A DNA stretch of 33,558 nt from an uncultured Planctomycetaceae bacterium. GTDB lineage: Bacteria > Planctomycetota > Planctomycetia > Pirellulales > Pirellulaceae. The translations under genes were made by a program, and so were the position numbers. This document shows positions 1 to 8,165 of this stretch, in pieces (positions within the stretch are counted from its first letter, which is position 1; every line of letters begins with the position of its first letter). The stretch is taken from NCBI GenBank assembly GCA_903921945.1, contig CAIXSC010000857.1:1-33558 (forward strand). The letters are read 5' to 3'. The notes below the pieces were generated by a model. That model saw only the letters and a program-made list of their open reading frames with translations. It was not told the origin of the DNA and searched no databases.

Positions 1-665
1 CGTTTGTTTCACTGGCATCGCTGTTTACCGTGCCAGAGAAAGTGACCGGCATGTTCGTAGTTCCGATCGTGATGCTGGAATCCACGATGACATTGTCGCC
101 GTACGCCTGGGCGCCCGACGTCGTCAAGTTCCCGTTCAGCACCGTCGAACCGCCCGTGTTCGTTGTCACGCTCGCAGCAGACACCGTCGCGTTGAAACGC
201 GTCACCCCCGTGCTGTTGACCACCATCGCGCCGAGCGTCCCGTTCGTGCCGCCGCCCACCGCGCCCGTGAACGTCACATTGCCCGTGCCCGAGGCCACCG
301 TCAACGCGTTCGCCTCGCTAGCCGCGCTGTCCACCGCGCCCGAGAATGTCACCGCGCTGTTGCTCGTCGTCAGCGTGATCCCCGCATCCACCACCACCGC
401 TTCCCCGTAGGCCTGAGTGCCCGAGGTCGTCACGTTCCCGTTCAGCTCCGTCGAACCGTCCGCGTCCGTCGTAACGCTCGCCGCCGAAACCGTCGCGTTG
501 AAGCGGGTCACGCCAGCGCTATTCACCGTCAACGCGCCCAGCGCGCCATCCGTACCGCCGCCCACCGCCCCCGTGAACGTCACGTCGCCCGTACCCGAGG
601 TCACCGTCAGCGTGTTCCCTTCATTGGCTTCACTATCTATGGCTCCGTTAATCGAAACGCTGCCA
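1..665 (-). repeat. 306-bp (102-aa) coding tandem repeat, about 2 copies plus partials
   Basis: Unit contains ...NVTFTGAVGGGTNGTLGA(M/L)xVNSxGVTRFNATVSAASVTT...; equivalent sites at 271 and 577 and at 21, 327 and 633 are each 306 bp apart. Confidence 0.85.
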
Positions 666-3600
666 TCCGCCGTCGACGCGTCGGTGTCGATCGTAATGCC
701 GGCGGTTAGGGTTACGGCGCCAGTGAGCGAGACGGATCCGGCGTCATTGTTGGTGGTGTCGCCGTCGGTGTTGATGTTCGCGCCGAGGCTGATCGTTTCG
801 GCGGTGATGTTCAGGTTTCCGGTGGAAACGGCGGAACCGAGGGTCAACGCGGCGTTGATACTCACGACGTCCGTGCCAGAACCTCCCGCGATCGTTAGCG
901 AGGCTCGGAAGGCGGGATCGACCGACGACACCGTGATGTTGTCGGCGTCGGTTCCACCATTGATGGTGAGCGATCCGGTTGGCGCCACGAAGCTGGAAAT
1001 CGACTCGAATGTCGTTCCGGTAAAGCTCATCAGGCCCCCCGTCGCGTGATCGGCCAAGACGACATCCGGGTTGGCGGTGTTCGGCAAGTTGAAAATCACA
1101 TCCACCGGCGTGCCGTCGTTGGTGATCGGGGCCAGGTTGAGGTAATTAATCGTGGACGCGGTTGTGCCGTCGTTCAACACCACACTGCCGTCCGTCGTGT
1201 TTGTAAAATTATAAGTTTGGGTCGTATACGACGAGCCAACGTTGACCAGTTGCATCGCGTCGCTCGAGCCGCTTACGCCATTAACCGAGATGCCACCCGA
1301 GAAAATCGGGTTGCCGCCGGTGAAGTCGATCGAGAACATGTCCTGGTCGCTCGAACCTGTCATCGTCAGGCTGGTGACGCTCGCCACGGGCCGCCGATCC
1401 ACCACACTGCCGTTGATGAGATACTCGACGTAGCCATTGCCGGTTCCGCCGAGTCTGACAGTCACGATGTCGGCGGTGGCGTCTGCAACCGTCGCTGGCG
1501 GCGCCATGGCCCCCGTCACCACGATCGCCACGTCGTTGCCGTCACCGCCTTGATAGGTAATTCGCGCTTCTTTCCCCGAATTCCAGCCGCTATTGCCAGC
1601 GTTAAGCACCGCGCCTTCGGACAAGCCATTAAACACTCCCGAGACGGCGTCGCTGCCGTCGTTGGCGATGATCACGTAGGCCGCGCCGTCCGCCACGGTG
1701 GCCAGGGTCAGGGCCAAAGTGGCGTTTCCTAAAGCCACACTTCCGTTCACCACCCACTGGTCCTGGCTCGTTCCCGGGGTTGTTCCATTCAGATTGATGC
1801 CGAAGGCGTCACCCGTATCCAAGGTGATGCCAGTTACCGTCGCGAGTCCGTAGGTTGGCTCCAGTTGCACAGCGACAGTCTTGGACAACGCACTGAGCCC
1901 TCCGGAATAAGTTCCCGTGTTGACATTCACGGTGCCGCTGGCAGCGACCGCGTCCACCCCGCGCTGGACTCCGGCGGTGTTGGTCGTCACGTACACGTTG
2001 TCGGCTACCCACGTCACCAAACCACGGCCAGAATTGTCCAGCGCATGGTCGATCTTGTCTTCGATCGTGAAGTTGGACGTGATGGCGACGCCATCTTGTT
2101 GCCACGTGTTACCAATGGCGGGAATGGCGCCCGAGCCAGCGTTGTCAATCAACACGCCAGCCCCTTGGATGTTGAAGGTGTTTCCGCCAACGTTGTTGGC
2201 CAACCCCAAATCCACAGTTCCACCGGTAATCCGAACCGCCGCACGGTTTCCGCCCGAGGTTTCGGTGATCGTGCTATTTCGAACCTTCAAACTACCGCCA
2301 GTCACCAGGATTGTCGGGTCGTCTGTGGAAGTGGACAACGTCGCACCGTTTTGAACGATCACCTCGCCGGCCGTTACCGTCAACGCGGGCGAGGCACCCA
2401 CAATGGTGACGCTCCCCCCTTGCCCGTCGATCACTAAGGTGACATTCGTGGGGACGGTGACGTTCAGGCCAGTGTAGGTACCGTTGTCCAACGCCAATAT
2501 GATGACCACCGGGTCAATCTGGGAAGGAAGCGCCTCGACCAAAGTGATAAAGCTCGCGACATCGGTGTTGCTGACTGCCGTCGTTTTTACTTCCTCTTGA
2601 TTGTCGCCCGCGTCCGCGACGATCGCCTCGAACAGCCATTCCGGCGTGACCGGCTCGATGACGGCTGTTCCCTCCACGACCGGCAAATTGGGAAGTTTTC
2701 CGATCCACGGCTCGTAATCACCGTAAACCAAATTGCCCGAAATGCTGGAACCGTCGCCGCCGCTGTTCCCACTGTGCGTCGGTCCTTTGTAAGTTCCCCA
2801 CCAGTTGTCTTTGGCGTCGACCGACACTGCCGATACTAGACCCAGGTTTCCCGTCGCTTGATTCGAGAGGTCGTTGTCGTTGATTTTGAAGATTGGCGTG
2901 ACGGCGATTGTATTGCCGGACGGAATCCGAATCGCCGCGAAATTGGTTCCCGCCGTGCCACCGCCAGTGATCGCGTTATGATCAATCGAACCCGCTTGGA
3001 TATTCACATAGGTCGCCGCCGTCGTTCCACCGACGACCACGCCGTCGCGACCGGCGTCGACAATCGTGTTGTTGGTGACGGTGAGTGTCGCGTAAGTGCC
3101 AACACTATTCGAGCCGAGGATCTGAACGGCGTCGCCGCCACGGGTAATGGTGTTGTGGCCCACCGTGGCGGTCGTGAACCGGCCCGCCAGTCGAATGCTA
3201 TCGACGTTGCTCGTAGCTCCCGTGTGCGTGAACGTGTTGCGATTGATCGCCGCTAGGCCGTTCGCAGCTTCGTTCTGTACTAACAGCAAATTCGGCTCAG
3301 CGGCCGGATTGAGCGAATTGAGAAACAGATTGTCTTCGACGGTCGTGGTGACGCTGGTCGAAGTGACGGCGTTGCCGGAATTCGAGTAGCTGTCGGCGGC
3401 GCCCGTCGCGACCACCGAGTTGCGCAGAACCGTTGTACCGGCGGCGGAGCGGAGACTGGTGCCGCCCCAGGCGGATGACGATGCGACCGGCTCGAATCGC
3501 AGGCCATCGAAGGTGACGGTGGCCGCACCGCTCGTCACATCGACGAACCCTTGGATGATCGACTCGGCCGCGCGGCCGCTCGTGGTCCCTGGCACTCCGG

Positions 3601-6600
3601 TATTCGCGCCTTGGATGATCAAGCTCTTGGCAATCGTCACGTCACCGACAAACGTTCCCCCCACGACGCGGATGGTGTCGCCCGCGGAGGCCGCGTTGAC
3701 AGCGGACTGAATCGTCGTGAACGCCGAATTGGGGCCGACCACCAGGAATCTGCCGCCGTCGGCGGCGAATTCGAGGATTTCCGTGTTCGTGAGCGTGTTG
3801 ACGCTGGCGGGCGAGAACCCGGCGTTGCTTGTCACCGTCACGCTCGAAACGCCAAAAACGAGCGTGTAGTTCGTAGCGGAGCCGGCAAAGATGGCCGTAT
3901 CGACCCCCGCGCCGCCGTCGATGCTGTTCGTTCCGGACCCGGCTTCCAGCGTGTCGTCGCCGCCGTTTCCAGTCAGAGTGTCGTTGCCCGAACCGCCCTT
4001 CAGCGAGTTCGCGCCGTCGTTGCCGACCAGCGTCAACCCGGCACTGATTGCGGAACCGTCGAGCGACAGCGCGGTGGTGCCCGTTGTCGCGCCGCTCGCT
4101 TCGGCAATCTTGACCGTCTGGATGTTCGTGAAAGTCGCCGGAACGGCGAAAGTCTGGCCCGCCGTCGAGCTCGTAAAGAGAATCGTGTTCGAACCAGTTC
4201 CGCCATCGACAACGTCCCCGGTGGCGTCCGACGGAGACTGATATACCAACGTGTCGTTGCCGCCGCCCGCGTTGATGGTATCGGTTCCTCCGAGCGGTGT
4301 AATCGTATTCACCGCGTCGTTGCCAGCGAGCGAATTATCGTTGGCATTGCCCGTGATATCCACCACCGCCGCTCCCGTAAGCGTCAAATCGCTCGCGGTA
4401 CCCAACGTGAAACTGAAGCCGCTGGCACCCGATACGGCATTGACGGTCAACCCATTCGCGTTCACCGTGACTGCGCCGTCGGAATAGGTCCCGGCATTGA
4501 TCTTCACTGCGGCGTTGTTCGCGGCGGCGCTGATACCCGCGGCCACGGTGCTGTAGATCGCCGAGGTGTTAGCGCCGGCCGCCGTCGGACTGACTTCGAC
4601 GGTGTTCGCGAAGGTGTTGTTGGCGTAGAGCGTCGAGAAGGCGGGCATCAGGCCTGTGCCGTCGGCCGCGATATAGGCCGTATTGGTCGAAGAAAACGTG
4701 TTGCCAGTGGCGGAGAAGTCGAACGTGGCACCGCCACCCAGCGAGATACCCGTGGTCCAGTTCCCGATGATGTTGTTGGTCACATTCACAGGCCCAGCCA
4801 CCGCGCCCGTGTTGCCAAACAGGAGTCCGCTCGAACCCGGAACGTTCGAACCGGTCACGCTGAAGCCGGTGATCGTCACGTTGGTCGCCGAACCGCCATT
4901 GACGACCACACTGCCAGAGATTGTGGCCTCGGCGTTACGGGTACCGGAGCCTGCGACAGCCGCATTGGGCCCGGATAGGGTCAAGCTCTTATCAATCGCA
5001 ACGGTTTCCGCAAAAGTACCCGCCAATACCATCACGATGTCGCCCGCGGACGCGGCCGTAACCGCCGACTGGATCGTTGTGTACGCGCTTCCCACCGCGC
5101 TGCCCACCACGAGCACGCTCTTATCGGCGAATTGGAAGCGTTCGACATTGGTCACCGTGTCGACGCTGCTGCCGCCGCTGGTGCGGGTCACGACCACGTT
5201 CGCGCCACTGAAGGCGAGCGTGTAGGCGGTGTAATTGCCCGGGAAAACCGCCGTGTCCGTGCCGGCTCCGCCATCGATTGCGTTTGTGCCGGCCCCGGCT
5301 TCCAGCGTGTCATCGCCGCCATTACCGATTAGCGTGTCGTTGCCCGCTCCGCCCTTCAGCGAGTTCGCGCCGTCGTTGCCGATCAGCGACATCCCCGTGC
5401 TGATCGCCGAGGTATCGACCGAAAGTGCGGTTGTTCCGGTCGTGGCGCCGCTGGCGTCCGCGATCTTGACCGTCGGGAAATTAGTGATCGTCGCTGGGAT
5501 AACGAGCGTTTCGCCCGCCGTCGTGCTCGTGAATAGGATCGTGTTCGCGCCGGCCCCGCCATCGACAACGTCTCCGGTGGCATCCGACGGAGATTGGTAT
5601 ACCAAGGTGTCGTCGCCGCCTCCTGCATTGACAGTATCGGCACCACCCAGCGGAGTGAACGTGTTGGCCGCGTCATTTCCGTTCAACGTGTTGACACTGG
5701 CGTTGCCCGCCAGATTCGCGGCGCCCGCTCCCGCGAGCGTTCCGTTCGCGATGCCTGTCCCCAGGACGAGCCCCGTGAAGCCGCTCACCCCGCTTTCCAC
5801 ATTCAACGTCAGATTGTCAACCGCCGCCGTCGCCGCCGTCGCGGCGTAGGCTCCCGTCTTCACCCAGACGGTGCTCCCGGCGGAGGCTGCGGCCACAGCT
5901 CGGTTCACGTCCGCCGTCGTCGTCGAAGACGGCGACCAGAAACTGTTCGGCGTCAGGAACACATTCCCCGACTTCAACGTCACCGAACCAAGATTCGTGG
6001 CGTCCACCGAGTCCGCAATCTGATCGGCAATCGTGAAGAGGTCGGCGTTGGTCGTGCTGTTGGTCAAAACGATTCCATTGAACGAATTCGCAGTCGCGTT
6101 CACAGCATTGAACGTCGTGCCAGCGCTTTCCTGCGAGATCGCCACGGCGCGGATCGATGTGTTGATTCCGCTGTTGACAAACGTGTTGCCGCTCAGTGTG
6201 ATCGAACCAGCCTGTGCGCCGGCGGTGCCGCTTTGGCGGCCCGTGAGCCAGCTATTGACGTTCACCGCCGCCGAAACGGTGTTCGATTCAAATAATACGC
6301 CCGAAGTGTAAGCCGCCAACGATGAAATGGCTTGGTCGTTATAGGTGAAAGAGTTGTTCGAGACGGTCGAGTTGCTCGACGCCGGGAAGTACGTCGAATC
6401 GGCCGCGCGTCCGCCGGCCAGAACCAAACCGGCCGTACCCCCAATGTTCCGGAACGTATTGCCGGAGACAGTGGAATCCACGACCCCCAAGTAGGCGCCC
6501 GCCAAGTTCGAATAGTAGTCGCTGCCAGGATTGATGTTTTGGATTGTGTTATTGCTGAATACACTGCCGCTCACGAGCGTCGGGAGGTTCGGACCGCTGC

Positions 6601-7630
6601 GACCGTTGCCGATTGTATTCCCGCTGAAAGTCGCCCCAACCATACGGGTTTGCAGTTGGGCTTGAATGATCGTGTTGTAGGTCGAATAGACCGTGTTGTC
6701 CCTGACCTTTAGTCCTGTGTAATCCAGCGACGCGCCGCCGTTGCGGAACATGTTCGTGAACACGACGCCCCGGGCGCCCACGATACTCGTGCTCGTCGGA
6801 GTGGCAGTGCTGCTGGTAGAAGTCAAATCTATGTAATTGTTGTCGATCGTGACATTGGAGATCACAGCGCTGAATGACTGTGCGGTATTGCTGGTATGTT
6901 CGCCAAAGACGATGCCGTTGAACTGGTTAGTACGCGTCGGGAGGTTCGCGTAGATCCAGTTGTTGACCAACGTGATATTCGAGCGGCTCGCCACCGTGGC
7001 GGGAGCGACCGGGTTCCCAGTCCGCGTATTGATGCCGTCCCGGGCAGAGTTCCGGATTTCCACCTTGAACCCGTCGATGGTGACATCATTGGCTTCCACC
7101 GTGACGTTGTAGCTGGAACTGTTGCCCGTGCCGTCGATCACCGTCTCGCCGCCTGTCCGAGTCGCACCCGTCGCCTTAACGCCAGCCTGAGCGCCAAGGA
7201 GCGTTAGAGGCTTGCTTACGGTGACTAGCTCGCTGTAGGTTCCAGCGAGCACGCGGATCGTGTCGCCCGACGCAGAGGCGTCGATCGCTGACTGGATCGT
7301 GGTGCCGCCAGGCAGGTTTCCTGTCACCGTGCCGGTCGTCACGATTCCGAACACCGCGTCGGTGCCGATCGTGTAGGTCGTGCTGCCGCTGTCGTTCGCG
7401 TCGCTGATCACGTCGCCGGTCGAGAGCGTGCCGAGCGGTGCGACGTCGCTGACGAAGTTCCAGTTGTCGTTCACGTAGAGCGTCGCCATCACGCGGCGTT
7501 CTTCGAGCGCTTCGACCAGCAGTTTCCGTCGCAAACGGGCCAGCAGGCGGCGTTTCGCTTCGGCGGACGCGGCCACAAAACCCGGAACCAGACGACGCGC
7601 GAATCCCGACAACGATCCACGGAGACGCAT
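1..7630 (-). CDS. Giant modular surface/extracellular protein (parallel beta-helix + RTX-like + autotransporter/FHA-like repeats); partial, C-terminus beyond left edge
   Basis: Reverse-complement reading from ATG at 7630 gives MRLRGSLSGFARRLVPGFVAASAEAKRRLLARLRRKLLVEALEERRVMATLYVNDNWNFVSDVAPLG...; frame spot-checked at 5392, 2707, 1255 and 52 (all same phase). No ORF-track entry in this minus frame, as expected if it never meets a stop. Sequence is Thr/Val/Gly/Asn/Asp-rich and repetitive. Confidence 0.9.
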   Translation of the reverse strand, partial: MRLRGSLSGFARRLVPGFVAASAEAKRRLLARLRRKLLVEALEERRVMATLYVNDNWNFVSDVAPLGTLSTGDVISDANDSGSTTYTIGTDAVFGIVTTGTVTGNLPGGTTIQSAIDASASGDTIRVLAGTYSELVTVSKPLTLLGAQAGVKATGATRTGGETVIDGTGNSSSYNVTVEANDVTIDGFKVEIRNSARDGINTRTGNPVAPATVASRSNITLVNNWIYANLPTRTNQFNGIVFGEHTSNTAQSFSAVISNVTIDNNYIDLTSTSSTATPTSTSIVGARGVVFTNMFRNGGASLDYTGLKVRDNTVYSTYNTIIQAQLQTRMVGATFSGNTIGNGRSGPNLPTLVSGSVFSNNTIQNINPGSDYYSNLAGAYLGVVDSTVSGNTFRNIGGTAGLVLAGGRAADSTYFPASSNSTVSNNSFTYNDQAISSLAAYTSGVLFESNTVSAAVNVNSWLTGRQSGTAGAQAGSITLSGNTFVNSGINTSIRAVAISQESAGTTFNAVNATANSFNGIVLTNSTTNADLFTIADQIADSVDATNLGSVTLKSGNVFLTPNSFWSPSSTTTADVNRAVAAASAGSTVWVKTGAYAATAATAAVDNLTLNVESGVSGFTGLVLGTGIANGTLAGAGAANLAGNASVNTLNGNDAANTFTPLGGADTVNAGGGDDTLVYQSPSDATGDVVDGGAGANTILFTSTTAGETLVIPATITNFPTVKIADASGATTGTTALSVDTSAISTGMSLIGNDGANSLKGGAGNDTLIGNGGDDTLEAGAGTNAIDGGAGTDTAVFPGNYTAYTLAFSGANVVVTRTSGGSSVDTVTNVERFQFADKSVLVVGSAVGSAYTTIQSAVTAASAGDIVMVLAGTFAETVAIDKSLTLSGPNAAVAGSGTRNAEATISGSVVVNGGSATNVTITGFSVTGSNVPGSSGLLFGNTGAVAGPVNVTNNIIGNWTTGISLGGGATFDFSATGNTFSSTNTAYIAADGTGLMPAFSTLYANNTFANTVEVSPTAAGANTSAIYSTVAAGISAAANNAAVKINAGTYSDGAVTVNANGLTVNAVSGASGFSFTLGTASDLTLTGAAVVDITGNANDNSLAGNDAVNTITPLGGTDTINAGGGNDTLVYQSPSDATGDVVDGGTGSNTILFTSSTAGQTFAVPATFTNIQTVKIAEASGATTGTTALSLDGSAISAGLTLVGNDGANSLKGGSGNDTLTGNGGDDTLEAGSGTNSIDGGAGVDTAIFAGSATNYTLVFGVSSVTVTSNAGFSPASVNTLTNTEILEFAADGGRFLVVGPNSAFTTIQSAVNAASAGDTIRVVGGTFVGDVTIAKSLIIQGANTGVPGTTSGRAAESIIQGFVDVTSGAATVTFDGLRFEPVASSSAWGGTSLRSAAGTTVLRNSVVATGAADSYSNSGNAVTSTSVTTTVEDNLFLNSLNPAAEPNLLLVQNEAANGLAAINRNTFTHTGATSNVDSIRLAGRFTTATVGHNTITRGGDAVQILGSNSVGTYATLTVTNNTIVDAGRDGVVVGGTTAATYVNIQAGSIDHNAITGGGTAGTNFAAIRIPSGNTIAVTPIFKINDNDLSNQATGNLGLVSAVSVDAKDNWWGTYKGPTHSGNSGGDGSSISGNLVYGDYEPWIGKLPNLPVVEGTAVIEPVTPEWLFEAIVADAGDNQEEVKTTAVSNTDVASFITLVEALPSQIDPVVIILALDNGTYTGLNVTVPTNVTLVIDGQGGSVTIVGASPALTVTAGEVIVQNGATLSTSTDDPTILVTGGSLKVRNSTITETSGGNRAAVRITGGTVDLGLANNVGGNTFNIQGAGVLIDNAGSGAIPAIGNTWQQDGVAITSNFTIEDKIDHALDNSGRGLVTWVADNVYVTTNTAGVQRGVDAVAASGTVNVNTGTYSGGLSALSKTVAVQLEPTYGLATVTGITLDTGDAFGINLNGTTPGTSQDQWVVNGSVALGNATLALTLATVADGAAYVIIANDGSDAVSGVFNGLSEGAVLNAGNSGWNSGKEARITYQGGDGNDVAIVVTGAMAPPATVADATADIVTVRLGGTGNGYVEYLINGSVVDRRPVASVTSLTMTGSSDQDMFSIDFTGGNPIFSGGISVNGVSGSSDAMQLVNVGSSYTTQTYNFTNTTDGSVVLNDGTTASTINYLNLAPITNDGTPVDVIFNLPNTANPDVVLADHATGGLMSFTGTTFESISSFVAPTGSLTINGGTDADNITVSSVDPAFRASLTIAGGSGTDVVSINAALTLGSAVSTGNLNITAETISLGANINTDGDTTNNDAGSVSLTGAVTLTAGITIDTDASTADGSVSINGAIDSEANEGNTLTVTSGTGDVTFTGAVGGGTDGALGALTVNSAGVTRFNATVSAASVTTDADGSTELNGNVTTSGTQAYGEAVVVDAGITLTTSNSAVTFSGAVDSAASEANALTVASGTGNVTFTGAVGGGTNGTLGAMVVNSTGVTRFNATVSAASVTTNTGGSTVLNGNLTTSGAQAYGDNVIVDSSITIGTTNMPVTFSGTVNSDASETN
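3600..5870 (-). repeat. Internal coding duplication (1356-bp spacing) of a beta-helix head + RTX-like module
   Basis: SLIGNDGANSLKGGAGNDTLIGNGGDDTLEAGAGTNAIDGGAGTDT (from 5392) and LVGNDGANSLKGGSGNDTLTGNGGDDTLEAGSGTNSIDGGAGVDT (from about 4036); matching nucleotides at 5299 and 3943 are 1356 bp apart. Flanking VYQSPSDATGDVVDGG also duplicated. Outer bounds approximate. Confidence 0.8.
7484..7519 (-). other. Planctomycete-type N-terminal LExR-like motif (LVEALEERRVMA)
   Basis: Residues 38-49 of the giant protein, after a basic stretch (RRLLARLRRK); resembles the LEXRXLL/M-A motif at N-termini of planctomycetal exported giant proteins. Confidence 0.6.
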
Positions 7631-7768
7631 GGAGTGGACTCCCGACAATCCTCGGAAGCTTCAAGCGTGCCTGGATCGGAACGCGGGAGAAGCACCGCGG
7701 TTAGCGACTAGCGAGCACTGTCCCGTGAGGCACATCCAGCGCATACGGGTAACCCAGGGGTTATTCGC

Positions 7769-7792
7769 CGCGTTTTCCGAAGCGGAAACGCG
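7769..7792. promoter_or_regulatory. Near-perfect inverted repeat upstream of the giant surface protein gene
   Basis: CGCGTTTTCCG-aag-CGGAAACGCG, 10 pairs with a single T bulge, about 140 bp upstream of ATG 7630; function unknown. Confidence 0.4.
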
Positions 7793-8165
7793 TCGCTAAA
7801 CTCCATGCTGTCGAGACAACCCCTCTTTTCGGACTAGCCGCTATGGTAGCCACATGTTGCCGAATTACAACCCTAGGAATAGATTTCCCGGACGTTGTTA
7901 ATACATGGTACCGGCGGTTTTCCCCCTCCCTCCGAAGCGGATCACGCAGCTCTGGCCATGAATCGCAAACCGTTTTCTTAGAATGACTTAAGAACGGTGT
8001 CGCGGAGCTTACAATCACCTAAGCCGTTTTGTCGAGGAGCCTCTCGCTGCGCGGCCGCATCCGGCAGATGGCGACTAGGATTTGCCCACAGCACCTAACG
8101 GCAATTCCCTGCTTGCCTCCTCCCTTCAAAACAACAGAGTCCCGGCATCCGATCGCAGGGTCGCA

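Noticed and set aside
3551-4978. 475-aa plus-strand ORF
   Set aside because: Antisense to the giant beta-helix/RTX ORF; composition (Arg/Gly/Asp/Val-rich, no motifs) is typical of a high-GC shadow frame.
30-7207. All other plus-strand ORFs in the first 7.2 kb
   Set aside because: They lie opposite the coherent minus-strand repeat protein; Pro/Ala/Val/Ser-rich frames mirror its repeats and show no independent family signature.
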